From positions 1,418,880-1,482,879 of the forward strand of contig SSNP01000125.1 in the NCBI GenBank assembly GCA_006937955.1: a stretch of 64,000 nt of DNA, read 5' to 3'. Of this stretch, positions 33,930 through 44,574 are shown in pieces. Numbering within the stretch: position 1 is the first letter of the stretch; every line of letters starts with the position of its first letter. The translations under genes were made by a program, and so were the position numbers. Under the pieces are notes generated by a model that did no database searches, was not told where the DNA came from, and worked only from the letters and a program-made list of their open reading frames with translations. This DNA is from Pachypanchax playfairii (taxonomy: Eukaryota > Chordata > Actinopteri > Cyprinodontiformes > Aplocheilidae).

Positions 33930-34018
33930 CTGTGAGAAAAGTTATTGAATATAAATTAACAGGTTCCATAAAAGCAGGAATATAAAATCATTTTAGACAG
34001 AAGAAAACGTATACTCAC

Positions 34019-34366
34019 CGGCTCCACAGCTTTTGTAGTTCAAAGTTGTATTTAGTGATACTGGAGTGTTCTTTTCTCCAGTTCCCATAAACACACACAT
34101 AAATGCTGTGCCAGAAGCCAAGTCACTGGCCTTGAAAGTGAGGAAACTTGCTGCACTGTACAGCAGAGTTCCATTTGTGTCATTTCTTACACCAGTGGTC
34201 GTCACAACCTCGTTAGTATTTGAGAGGCTTGTCTTATCTTCTTTCAACCATCTGAACTCAAATTTATTTGGTGAAAAATCTTTGGCAAAGCAGGAGATGT
34301 AAGCCTCGTTTTTCTCCTCATCAGTGGAGGAACTCATTCTAAGAGTTGGCTCCTTATAAACCATGT
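34019..34366 (-). CDS. ighm: IgM constant domain mu2
   Basis: Minus strand, phase 1 both ends. It begins MVYKEPTLRMSSSTDEE after the split codon from mu1, with AYISCFAKDFSPNKFEFRW and AFMCVFMGTGE, ending NTTLNYKSCGA. Sequons: NDT, NGT, NTT. The Cys near the end (KSCG) is a candidate inter-heavy-chain link. Confidence 0.93.
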
Positions 34367-35522
34367 CTGAAAAACAAACACACACACAGATATATGTTTG
34401 CGGAAGCAAGGCATCAAATATATATATGCAGAAGCCCTGGTGAACGATGCTCTGTCAGGGTGATAAAACTCTAGCTAGTTCAGATAAAAGATCTGTTGTC
34501 TCATGTGCACAACTGCATATAATAAGGGTGCTTCTTGACAATAAAGTGCATATGAATGTCTAACGTATTATTTTCATAGTCACAAAGATAAATGTCTGAA
34601 CTTCAACATTCACTTCTGCATATACATTTACTGGCAAGCAAACACGTTTACATGAATGTTAATTATATTATTAACAAGCAGACACTACGGAAACATACTG
34701 CAGCCCCCTCAGCAAAAATATACTAGACTGTTGTTTAGGTGAAAAGTTTGTTCAAACATTCGCTTTGTCACATTCTAACAATATTGTCACTAAATGTTTT
34801 CATGTTATGTCGCTATATGTTGACAAAAAATGGCAAATATAATTTTCATCCCTTAATAACATGATAATGAGATTATAATTTGATAACTAAGTATATGAAA
34901 ATACAATAAAATATTTTGTGACAAGATGAAAAATATATTGTGATATATTGCATATTATGATCGCTTTACAATTTTGCTGGGGTGGCAGCAGTATGGATCA
35001 GTAGAAAAACAGGCAAAGGCCAGAAAAAAGTAAGATTATTCAGACAAAAAGTAGCAGAACAAACCACCGTAGTCTACGACAGGAGCAGGAGACAAACTGT
35101 AACATTAGTGAGGATTCAAATCTACTAAATCAGAAGCTTAGAAAAACTATAATAGTCTAACTCTCTCGTTCAGCATTGAATTAGCAGTTTAAATTACACT
35201 TTTTACACTGTCTGTTTTATGTGGTTCACCAAATGATTTAGAAAAAATTTTACCAAACAAGTCTAAAAAAATGTTCCCATTAAAATGAAGATTTTTCAAA
35301 GAAATAAATGATCAAATTGTTGAAAGTCACTATGATTTTTCATCCAAATTTACATACAAATACCCAGTTACAAAACAAACTCTACGGTTATTTTGTAAAC
35401 AATTAATATTATTTAAAATGTATGAATTATTGACTTGTTTTAAATATGAGACACATCTAAATTAATTACACTTAAAAATAATTATTAAAAAGTACTGATT
35501 TAAGACTTAGCATATGTCTTAC
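34367..35522. other. Mu1-mu2 intron
   Basis: AT-rich intron of about 1.15 kb with no recognised element. No switch-like tandem repeats are present, in keeping with the absence of class-switch recombination in teleosts. Confidence 0.55.
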
Positions 35523-35819
35523 TTGGTTTGACAACTGAAGCATGTTGTTGTCCTGCAGCATGAACCGCGACACATTTGAAGTTCTTCTTTGCGTCCCAGT
35601 CTTGTCTCCTGACTTGAACTTGACTGATTCCCATATATTCACTGCCTTTCAGTATTGAAGGGTACGTGATGGCATTGTCCAGGGTGTTGTCGTCTTGTTT
35701 CCATGTGAAAGTCAGAGCACTGGGAGTAAATCCGGTGGCAAGACAACCGAGAGTGACTGTGTCACTGCCCCCAGAGCCACATGGCATCAGAGGAAACACA
35801 GTTGGACCCTTCGTAGTTG
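35523..35819 (-). CDS. ighm: IgM constant domain mu1
   Basis: Minus strand, phase 1 both ends (acceptor CCTTTTTCAG, donor A|GTAAGAC). It encodes ATTKGPTVFPLMPCGSGGSD, LGCLATGFTPSALTFTW, VRRQDWDAKKNFKCVAVHAA and HASVVKP. The N-terminal Cys (LMPC) is where the light chain is expected to bond. VRRQDWDAK is a strong teleost mu1 signature. The acceptor takes the phase-1 G of any J. Its donor can splice to mu2 or, for IgD, to delta1. Confidence 0.95.
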
Positions 35820-36167
35820 CTGAAAAAGGAGAAACAAGCATGTCATTATTTAACCAAAACATAAATTAGATAATATAAACAACCTTTTCTATGAGAAATT
35901 TATTTAAAAAGAAAAAAAGGTCACAGATTCAACAAAAAACAACATAATGTTAATAACACTTTTATACAGTTTTTCAGAAGATAAACCTTTATTCATTCTA
36001 TCCTATTAATTTAGTTTGTAATAGTAATGAACTTCCTCTTGTTATTTTACGATCTCAAAATTAATCCACTACATTTTAAATCCACAATTTGAAACATTTT
36101 TGAAAAAATGTACCTGATATTTTACCTGATTTTAGCATTTGGATTCAATGCATAAACGTTTTCTTAC
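35820..36167. other. J-Cmu intron
   Basis: The intron between the last J and mu1 is only about 350 bases and AT-rich. It has no room for a mammal-like intronic enhancer and switch region, and I saw no octamer in it. Confidence 0.5.
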
Positions 36168-36262
36168 CTGATGAAACTGTTACCACTGTACCTTTTCCCC
36201 AGTAATCAAAAGCAGCATTGTAACACAGTGATAAATCTACTTACGTCTTGGAATAAAAAGGG
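36168..36262 (-). other. JH8 segment with 23-RSS (closest to Cmu)
   Basis: Coding part 36,168-36,223 reads YNAAFDYWGKGTVVTVSS, ending in phase 1 at a GT donor. The heptamer CACAGTG (plus-strand view, 36,224-36,230) is followed by a 23-nt spacer and the nonamer-like TAAAAAGGG. WGKG is the J motif (W-G-x-G). Confidence 0.9.
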
Positions 36263-36678
36263 TCATATACTTATGGCAAACACAAAACTTAAAATCTAAT
36301 CAAGAATATTGACTTCTTGCCATAAGAAACATGTCTAGATTTAACAGTCACAGAAATTTAAACATTGAAAATATTTTATTTGCTTCAGGTTTAAGAATTT
36401 TACAAATCCTGATGGAAACATAACTATAACCATCTTCAGAGTCAAACCCTATTTGTTACATATAATACGCCATTCACATTTCAAACAAGAAAATTAAGTT
36501 AAAAATTTGTAATTACTGTATTTTGTTTTGAATTAATATTTTGTCCTGATTTTTTTTCTGATAATTTACTAATTGAACAAATACATTTTTTTATATAATT
36601 TTTGACAAATAAAAGAAATACAAATAATTTACCAAGCTCATTAAAATGTAGTTAACTGGTAACATTAACTTTTCATAC

Positions 36679-36773
36679 CTGATGTAACAGTGACATCGGT
36701 CCCTTTTCCCCAGTAGTCAAAAGCTTCATAGTAACACAGTAGTGAATCTACTTAAGTCTTAGTATAAAAAGCC
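36679..36773 (-). other. JH7 segment with 23-RSS
   Basis: Coding part 36,679-36,734 reads YYEAFDYWGKGTDVTVTS. The heptamer is CACAGTA (36,735-36,741), then a 23-nt spacer and TAAAAAGCC. The donor follows CATCAG. Asp in GTDVTV is unusual where the other J segments have Thr, Val, Met or Gln. Confidence 0.9.
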
Positions 36774-36962
36774 TTATCCTTTAACAGTAAGAAATACTTT
36801 AGTACATAAGTCCTAAGTATTATTTACATTTGAAACATATAAATCAGCCTATTGTATCAATTTTAAAATAGTAAATAATTTTTAATTAAGGATTTTAGAT
36901 ATCAATATTTACAAACTAAATATCTAAATTAAGGTTTTACTTTTGAATCAAATATATCTTAC

Positions 36963-37054
36963 CTGATGTTACAGTTACCGTTGTGCCTTTTCCCCAGTAG
37001 TCAAAAGCCCAGTTATCACAGTAATAGAGTCTATTCACTCTTCTAACAAAAACT
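36963..37054 (-). other. JH6 segment with 23-RSS
   Basis: Coding part 36,963-37,016 reads NWAFDYWGKGTTVTVTS. The heptamer is CACAGTA (37,017-37,023). The best nonamer, ACAAAAACT, begins after a 22-nt spacer (37,046-37,054). Confidence 0.9.
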
Positions 37055-37313
37055 CATTACAATGAGAACCTTTTATTTTATATAATGTGATTTGAGGTTA
37101 AATTTACATCAGCCTAAAATGTAAACCTTTCCCCTTTTGTTTGAAATAAATTTAACCCATAAGAATTTAGTTTTAGTAAATTATTACGCCGTAAAGTAAA
37201 TATTAACGTATGATAGTAATGACTGTAAAATTTTTGTAAAATTTTTAAAAACACATTTTTCTTAGATTATTAAAAATAATACTTTGCTAATTAGGAATGA
37301 TATTATTTCATAC

Positions 37314-37408
37314 CTGAAGTGACGGTGACTGTTGTTCCTTTTCCCCAGTAGTCAAAAGCACCGTAGTAGCACAGTAATGAATTCCCCTAATTCTTAGTAT
37401 AAAAACAC
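37314..37408 (-). other. JH5 segment with 23-RSS
   Basis: Coding part 37,314-37,369 reads YYGAFDYWGKGTTVTVTS. The heptamer is CACAGTA (37,370-37,376). The nonamer region is ATAAAAACAC after 22-23 nt. Confidence 0.9.
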
Positions 37409-37908
37409 TAACTGGCCAGTCGTTACTGTGAAATTCTTTTACTTACAAATATTCTCATCATTTAAAACATTTAATTGAAAACAACAAAGAACATTTTAAC
37501 TGTTAATATTATTTTTACACTATCACGTTTGAGGATATGAACTTTTTACAGTAAATACCATGTCAGTAAACATTGATTTCTATATTGTTACATGAACGAT
37601 ACCATAGACTTCAAATAATAATAATGGTGTGTTACTTTAGTGGCTTTTACCTAGTCATCTGATTTTTCATTTCTGTTTTGAGAATATCCATGCATTTTTT
37701 AAATCAAAGATTTAATCTTGTTTGTTGAGTCTTGTTTGGCTTAAATTTAACATCTAAAAGCTGTTGTTTTCAAAAACTATTTGTCCTTCAACAAAAACTA
37801 TTGCTGACTTTTTTAAAAAATCTCCAATCGCTTTAATATAAGAAAAAAAAAAAAAAGTCCTGTTACACCAAATTTCATAAACTAATCAGAAACAATAACT
37901 TTTCATAC

Positions 37909-37998
37909 CTGAAGTGACGGTGACCATCGTTCCTTTTCCCCAGTAGTCAAAAGCGTAGTCACAGTAACACAAATCATCAACTATCCAATACTAAAACC
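37909..37998 (-). other. JH4 segment with 23-RSS
   Basis: Coding part 37,909-37,959 reads YAFDYWGKGTMVTVTS. The heptamer is CACAGTA (37,960-37,966), with a 23-nt spacer and the nonamer ACTAAAACC. Confidence 0.9.
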
Positions 37999-38270
37999 TG
38001 CTCATAGATTAATACAATAGCCATGACAGGTTGTTTTATGAAAATCTAACTTCTAAAAAATATTCACTAAATTTGAAAGGACGAATTCAGATGATTTAAC
38101 TGTTTCCACTGTCAAGACTTCAACTGGGTCGACACATAAGAAATAGGTTTGCCCATAAAGTCCTCCAGGAATGAATCCATCATGCCACAAAGATATTTCC
38201 TCAAAAACGTGACTTTACGGTTTAAAAAACTAAAATTAAACATTTCAGAGAAACAAATGTCATGACTTAC

Positions 38271-38360
38271 CTGACGTTACTGTAACTGTGGTTCCTTTCC
38301 CCCAGTAGTCAAAAGCATCGTCACAGTATAATAACTTAACATATCCAACATACAAAAACC
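38271..38360 (-). other. JH3 segment with 23-RSS
   Basis: Coding part 38,271-38,321 reads DAFDYWGKGTTVTVTS. The heptamer is CACAGTA (38,322-38,328), with a 23-nt spacer and a consensus nonamer ACAAAAACC (38,352-38,360), the best nonamer of the cluster. Confidence 0.92.
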
Positions 38361-38469
38361 AACAGGTCAAAGAACCACTTGATTCCACTGATGTCAAAAA
38401 TATATTACACTGAGAGATATGACCTTTATGTTTCAATGTGAGGGATAAAAACATATTTTTCTTTTTTAC

Positions 38470-38559
38470 CTGTTGTGACAGTGACTGTTGTTCCTTTTCC
38501 CCAATAGTCAAAGTAGTTGTCACAGTGATAGATTTAAATGGCACTCAGTGCAGAAATAT
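38470..38559 (-). other. JH2 segment with 23-RSS
   Basis: Coding part 38,470-38,520 reads NYFDYWGKGTTVTVTT. The heptamer is consensus CACAGTG (38,521-38,527). After 23 nt the nonamer is weak (CAGAAATAT). It lies only about 150 bases from JH3. Confidence 0.88.
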
Positions 38560-38714
38560 CCTACATACTTCTGTCAATTTATTACCTTTTAGCAGAACCA
38601 ACCCTTAATACAGAGTTGTTTTTTTTTTATAGATTATTTCAGTTTTTGATAAACCGGAATCAATTTCCTAAAAAGTAATTACGTTAGGTTCACGGTTATT
38701 AAATTAAAACTTAC

Positions 38715-38804
38715 CTGATGTTACAGTGACTTGAGTCCCTTTTCCCCAGTAGTCAAAGTAGTCATCACAGTGAAATACTACAGTTTGCTTCTAATACAAA
38801 TACT
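38715..38804 (-). other. JH1 segment with 23-RSS (closest to D)
   Basis: Coding part 38,715-38,765 reads DYFDYWGKGTQVTVTS. The heptamer is consensus CACAGTG (38,766-38,772), with a 23-nt spacer and the nonamer ACAAATACT. Confidence 0.9.
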
Positions 38805-39259
38805 TATTTTGTTTTCCTCTACTATTTATTAGCACCTCCCAGGAGATTTTTATTTCCTTTAGTCTGTTATATAAAACTACGTCAATTTGCCAACAGTTAC
38901 TACACACTTCCTCTTCAACTGACTTTCTTGTCAGCTCCAATTCACACAGAATAAAATGGACACAGCTGATATTAACTGAACTGTGCAATTTAGAAATCTT
39001 AATTTTACAAACCGATATGGATATTAATGATCTGCTCTGTATTGATGGTGTACTTGATTAAACTTGGTCCTTTTTCAACACAACTTGTTCACCTGATTTA
39101 TCAATTTTAGGTTTTGCATTCTTTTAAAGTGGTCTAATGTATATAACAAGGATCATTAACAATGGTGGTTTAAGGCCAACATCTTTTTTGCTTCTGCTAA
39201 CTTTAGAATAGTTGTGTTTCTGGTAACTTTGACTTGTCAGTTTTATTGATTTCAGCTTC

Positions 39260-39775
39260 TAATGTCACAAGTCAAGTCTATTCATAGAGCACTTTAACAG
39301 ACAGCTTGTCAGCTGACCAAAGTGCTGTACAGCAAATCAAGAAATAAAACAAAATAGAAAATACAACAACAAATACCTCAACAGAGAATCATACAAAAAA
39401 AAACAATAAAAAACAGGCAGTAAAATCTAGAATAAAAGTGTTACCACAATTGATAAAACAAAAATCAATGACCAAAAGCTAATTTAAAATAATTAGCTTC
39501 AGTCTGGATTTAAAAGAATTTACAGAGGTGGATTGCCACAAAGAGTGGAAGATTGTTTCATAATGTAGGAGCATCAAATGGAAAAGCACGTTCCCCATGG
39601 GATTTATAATTCATGCTCGAGGTTTGTAAAAGCAGATGGTCAGCAGACCTCAACGCACAGGACGTTGTAATTAGGGTTAGGGTTGTAATTAATGAGCAGT
39701 TCAGATAGTTACGAAGGAGCCAAATTATAAAGAGATTTGGAAACAAGGGAAAACAGTAACAATGATACATGTTCC
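39260..39775. repeat. Interspersed fish repeat (LINE-tail type)
   Basis: The stretch starts with TATTCATAGAGCACTTTAACAG and CCAAAGTGCTGTACAG, then an A-rich part, then sequence about a rounded-off reading frame. The AAAGTGCTxTACA motif is shared with the tail of the L2 LINE near 57,150. The exact family was not settled. Confidence 0.45.
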
Positions 39776-41065
39776 ATGTTAGTCAAACATATCCAATAAC
39801 ACCATAAAAAGGTCATCTGATTTATCACTAGTTGCTTTTTTGAAAAATAATTTCTAAAGGAGTCAAAACACTCGCGACACAGTCATTATATTAGCAGTGC
39901 TGCTCCCTGCATATTACAGACTGGGGGGAAGTCACATGACTGTTAGGTTAGGATTCTATGGAGTAATCACCTTATAAAAAATAAAATAACAATTTTTTCC
40001 CCAAAAGTTGAGGAAAATTGAAGATGCAGAGATGGAGAGGTGATGATTCACATTCAACTATTCTATTTACAGTTTAACAGCAGTGATGGCACCTACCTTT
40101 AGATTATAACGTATAAGAGTTAAATCATTCACATTACAGCTTTTACTTGGGAAAATCAAATGCTGACTGTGCACGCTGACCCTAAATGCTGACTTGGGAA
40201 ACTGGTGCCAATGACAGGGGTAGTGCCCACAACCCCTTTTCGACCAAGAAAATAAAAGCTACTCATAAAACACATTTTTTAAAACAGTAATTACATTATT
40301 TGTTATGTAAAATTAAACTACCTACATTATCAAATTGCATAGTGTCCTCATCTGGTAGGGTTTCTTCTTGTTGGTTTGTCTGGTGTAGTGCATATCAACC
40401 AGTAAGTTCTGAGGAATTAAATTGCAGAAGATCTTTGTGTCTCAATAACTGTTGTAAAATCTGCTTGTGAGACCTTTTCTTTACCTCTCCCATCCCAAGA
40501 GGAGAATAAGCCACAGGAATCTAACTTCTTTCTGGATCTTGTCAAAATCAACACTTATGGCTGGGACCCACTCTCTACAATACCCCCACTGTGAGAGCTG
40601 AGCAAATGCAGATTCTGGCCTGTGATAATGAGATGGTGCCAAATCCTCCCAAGACAACTCAATGCAGGACCACCCCCTTATAATTTAAGGATAAGTGCTT
40701 TTTGTTTTCTTAAAGAATTCCAACGCAACATTTGTTGATATCTGGAAGAGACAATCCTGTGTATTGTCAACCATTAAAGTCAAGTCTGGCACCTCCAAAA
40801 AAAGATATAGCTCTGAGAAAGATGTTCCTATGTGATTTGACCACAGAGTCAGATACTCCCTTCCTGTCTCACCTAAAACAGATGCCACTTCAAAGAGAAC
40901 TTGATGGCACATGATAATTAAATTTACAATGCCTGGAACTCAGTGAACCTTGGGTTAAAGAAGTCCCAGGTTAACCAGCTCAACAATACCCTCATCAGGA
41001 GACAAAGATATTTGCACCCAAAGACACTGTTACTGTTGAAATTCTAATGATCAGATCCATCATTA
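39776..41065. other. D-J interval, no gene seen
   Basis: No J, D or constant exon was found here. The sequence looks like old repeat debris but I recognise no family. Confidence 0.4.
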
Positions 41066-41515
41066 GATGACCTCCGTCAGGCTGCTCCGGCTGCTTCGTT
41101 AGCAGCTCGTTCATATTCATTGTTCGAATATGCTGGACTCTGATTGGCTAACAAACTAGCCTATGAGAGCAAAGAATAATATTTCCTGCCCCGCTGTGCA
41201 TGGCAACGTCAGACGTCGTGTCTTCCTGTTTGCTACATCTTATACTACAGCTTTTTAGTTAGCCGCATGCTAGGCGTGGTTTCAACTCCGGGAGCTGCCA
41301 AATACTAAGGAACAAATGAGTTGTGATGAAACAGATAGAGGCTGTTCAGACTCGGGAGAACTCGGGTGTTATCGCCACCTGTGTAGTTTGAGAGATTAAA
41401 ACTGAAAGAGAAGTTATTGACCTGTTTTCACACCCACTATGAAGGTAAGAACACCTGTGGAGCTAAAATATTCAACAGAAACCTCAGAAAAAACGTTTTT
41501 AATGGAAGGGCCTCT
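41066..41515 (-). mobile_element. TTAA-type MITE, copy A (inverted, truncated)
   Basis: The right end reads AATGGAAGGGCCTCT then TTAA (41,516-41,519). The body is the reverse complement of copies B and C, including CGCATGCTAGGCGTGGTTTC and CACACCCACTATGAAGGTAAG. The other end (near 41,066) is not complete. Confidence 0.75.
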
Positions 41516-41749
41516 TTAAGAAGGTGGTGCCCCTGGTAATAACAAAATAAAGAGGTAAACATTCATATTTCTCCTACACTTGTAACTCCTTGGCATGACT
41601 ATGGTAAAAACATATATCTGAATTGTATTTAAATTAACTGTAGTCTCTTTTAGCACCTAGAATACACCTTATCCTTACCGGCTATGGGTACCTCTGATCT
41701 GCAGGACTTTCCGGTCTTTTTGTGCATTTTCTGATTCAATCAAGTTATT

Positions 41750-42345
41750 GGCAAATGTACTTGTTTAGCAGGACAATGTGGAAAAGAAGTCAGTGTGGTC
41801 AAGTCTTTGCTCCTGTGGCTCAGCTGGGCTCAGCCTAAAAGTATACAGGAAGCCACTTCCACATAGACCCACCACCTGTGTGGAGGAAAATCAAGGTACA
41901 AAGCTGGATGGCAGGCAAAGGCGTATGTATCCCCATTGGCATAAACTGGTTCTTCGAATGTTGGGTGAAGTGTTGGGTGGGTGTGGGGATACTCACAATT
42001 CTTCAGCTCAAAGCATCAGTGGTGGAGTTCATAGCCATGATTGAACATAGGGTGGTCCATAAGTTTTTACCTGGTATCAGGCAACTTTTGGCCGAAGGTC
42101 AATGATCAATTTGATAATTGAATCATCAATCAACAGATCTAAGGCCCTATGTGTTAGACACTAGAGTAAAGAGAGGGACAGAGTTGTCAACTAATCACCA
42201 CCTGGTGGTGAGCTGGATCCAGTGGCAAGGGAGGATGAATACCCAGCAAGCTCATTGGGCTGAAACTAAGCAACAAGCCACGGTTGAAGATGTTGCTGAA
42301 AATTTGTCGAATATCTAACCTAAAACTAAGATAACTAGGCAATGA
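41750..42345 (+). mobile_element. RTE-like LINE fragment, endonuclease region
   Basis: The plus strand reads YVLDTRVKRGTELSTNHHLV and then VSWIQWQGRM, a recognisable piece of the endonuclease part of a fish LINE. Stops surround it. The left boundary is uncertain. Confidence 0.5.
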
Positions 42346-43045
42346 TTCTAGAATCTATTATGTACAGTATAGCTGTACAACTTTCCTATGCTAATATTGT
42401 TGAACAGCTTGCTGTACCCTATCAAAACTCTCAAACTTGGCTCCCTCTGCTAGTAAACAATCTGCAGCCATTTTCAAATCTGATGTGCATGTGCAACCAT
42501 AACCATATATACAGAATTTGACTGCTGCTTTTGTACCAATAATTCTAGTTGTAAGGTTACGACAGCTGCTATACCAATAGCCACTCCATTTTTCCAATCA
42601 CTTCTCTTCAACTCCACTCTGCTAAAATGGTAAAGCTTGGCCAAGGGGTGGGGGGAGAGGTGAGCCGAAAAGGACAAAGAGATCATATTGAATTAGTCCA
42701 ATGTCATTCAAGAAAATCAACCAATGGGCCATGGTGGTTGATAATAACGACAGCCTGGGTTGACTCAAAGATGTGAGTTGCCCAGTGTGCCAGATGGCCA
42801 GTCCCTGTGTGAGGGTGCCCCAGCATCTACTCCACTAACTTGACATGGACATGACAGCCATCAGTCTATAAAACTGGCAATTTTCTTTTAGGGTGCTCGT
42901 GCACCCCAAATAGATTGGACACTAGGCGGTTGTCCCTGACCATGTGTAAAGATTGGAATGTAGATGGACCGTTAAATAAAAAGCTTTGTCTTTTGACACA
43001 GCTTCTGTCCCTTTAATAGACCAAAGAAATGGTCTCGTTACTTAA

Positions 43046-43567
43046 AGAGGTCATTCCATTAGATTTTAGCCCCTCAAGTGCTCTTACATTTATACTGGTT
43101 GTGAAAACTGCACAACAACTTGTCTTTCAGGTTTTATCTCTAAAACTATGCAAGTGGCGATAACACCCGAGTTTGAAAAGCCTGTATTTGTTACATCACA
43201 ACTCCTTTGCAAATTAGTATTCATCAGCTCACGCAGTTGAAACCACGCCTAGCAGGACACTGGCTAAAAGCTGTTAGCATAAACACGTATCAACCGGAAG
43301 ATACTCTGCACTGTTGCCATGCACAACGGGGAAGGAAACAGGAAGATGTGCTCTCATAGGCTAGTTTGTTCTCCAATCTGAGTCCAGTGAATTAGTGTTA
43401 TGAATATTAACGAGTTGCAGCCGAAGCCGGCCAAATGTTCACACAGACAGATTGAGAGGTCTGTAAATCACTGTTTTTAATATTCTTTAGATATAAAATG
43501 TTTCATATAACAGGTTAATACTTCAGAAATAACCACAAAGTCATGAAATTTGTGTGAAATGGCCTCT
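43046..43567 (+). mobile_element. TTAA-type MITE, copy B (complete)
   Basis: It starts AGAGGTCATTCCATTAG and ends TGTGAAATGGCCTCT, imperfect inverted repeats, with TTAA on both sides (43,042-43,045 and 43,568-43,571). TTAA duplications are made by piggyBac and Kolobok transposases. The 522-bp body encodes nothing. Confidence 0.8.
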
Positions 43568-43572
43568 TTAAC

Positions 43573-43975
43573 ACAAAACCCTCATCTGTTGCTCCATCTT
43601 ATCCAGCAGTCACTCATGGACAAGACACTACCAGACCTAAACTCCTGCTGCTTAACACATTTAACCAGGAAGGGTCATTCCAACTTTTTCCAGTTGAGGT
43701 CCATAGTCTTAGCAGAGCTGACTCTCATCCTGGTTGCTTCACACTTGGCTACAAATTGTTTCAGTGCAAGCTGGAGGTCAATGACCATAGATACCCAAAT
43801 CCCACATCCTTTGCAAAAAGCGGAGATGAGAATCTAAAATTCCTATACCAGACAACCTCCCCTCCAAGACTTGTGTCTATGAAAACAACAAACAGGAGGC
43901 AAGGGGCAGCTGCAGTGACTCACACTGGGGGAACAAGCTTGTTTTTGTGTCCAAGAAATTGATTCAATTTAATAT
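43573..43975 (-). mobile_element. RTE-like LINE fragment
   Basis: The sequence with CTTCACACTTGGCTACAAAT, CTGGAGGTCAATGACC and TGCAAAAAGCGGAGATGAG matches, on the minus strand, the reverse-transcriptase region of fish RTE LINEs. It is wedged between two MITE copies and is fragmentary. Confidence 0.55.
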
Positions 43976-43982
43976 TATTTAA

Positions 43983-44574
43983 AGAGGCCCTTCCATTAAA
44001 AACGTTTTTTCTGAGGTTTCTGTTGAATATTTTAGCTCCACAGGTGTTCTTACCTTCATAGTGGGTGTGAAAACAGGTCAACAACTTCTCTTTCAGTTTT
44101 AATCTCTCAAACTACACAGGTGGTGATAACATCCGAGTTCTCCCGAGTCTGAACAGCCTGTATCTGTTTTGTCACAACTCATTTGTTCGTTAGTATTTGG
44201 CGGCTCCCGCATTTGAAACCACGCCTAGCATGTGGCTAACTAAAAAGCTGTAGTATAAGATGTAGCAAACAGGAAGACATGCGTTGCCCTGTGAAACGGC
44301 GCAGGAAACAGTATACCTTGCTCTCATAGGCTAGTTTGTTAGTCAATCTGAGTCCAGCAAATTTGAACAATGAATATGAACGAGCTGCTGACGAAGCCTG
44401 ACGAAGCAGCCTGACGGAAGGAGCCGGAACCACTCAAATTTTAATGCAGACAGATTGAAAGGTCTGTTTATAAGTGTTTCCTGACGTTTTTTAGATCTAA
44501 AATGTTTCATATTACTGGTTAATACTTAAGAAATAACCACAAAGTCCTAAAATTTGTATAAAATGGCCTGATTT
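43983..44574 (+). mobile_element. TTAA-type MITE, copy C
   Basis: The left end AGAGGCCCTTCCATTAAA follows TTAA (43,979-43,982). The body matches copy B closely in order (CACCACGCCTAGCA-type motif, CTCTCATAGGCTAGTTTGTT, AAATGTTTCATAT). The right end decays after AAATGGCCT at 44,569, so no right-hand TTAA is left. Confidence 0.75.

Noticed and set aside
34367..36167. Switch-like region between J and mu or in the mu introns
   Set aside because: No tandem repeats or dense AGCT/GAGCT motifs; the introns are short and AT-rich.
39665..39690. Telomere-like TTAGGG repeats
   Set aside because: Only two units are present; the same doublet occurs near 9,494. Too short for an interstitial telomere.
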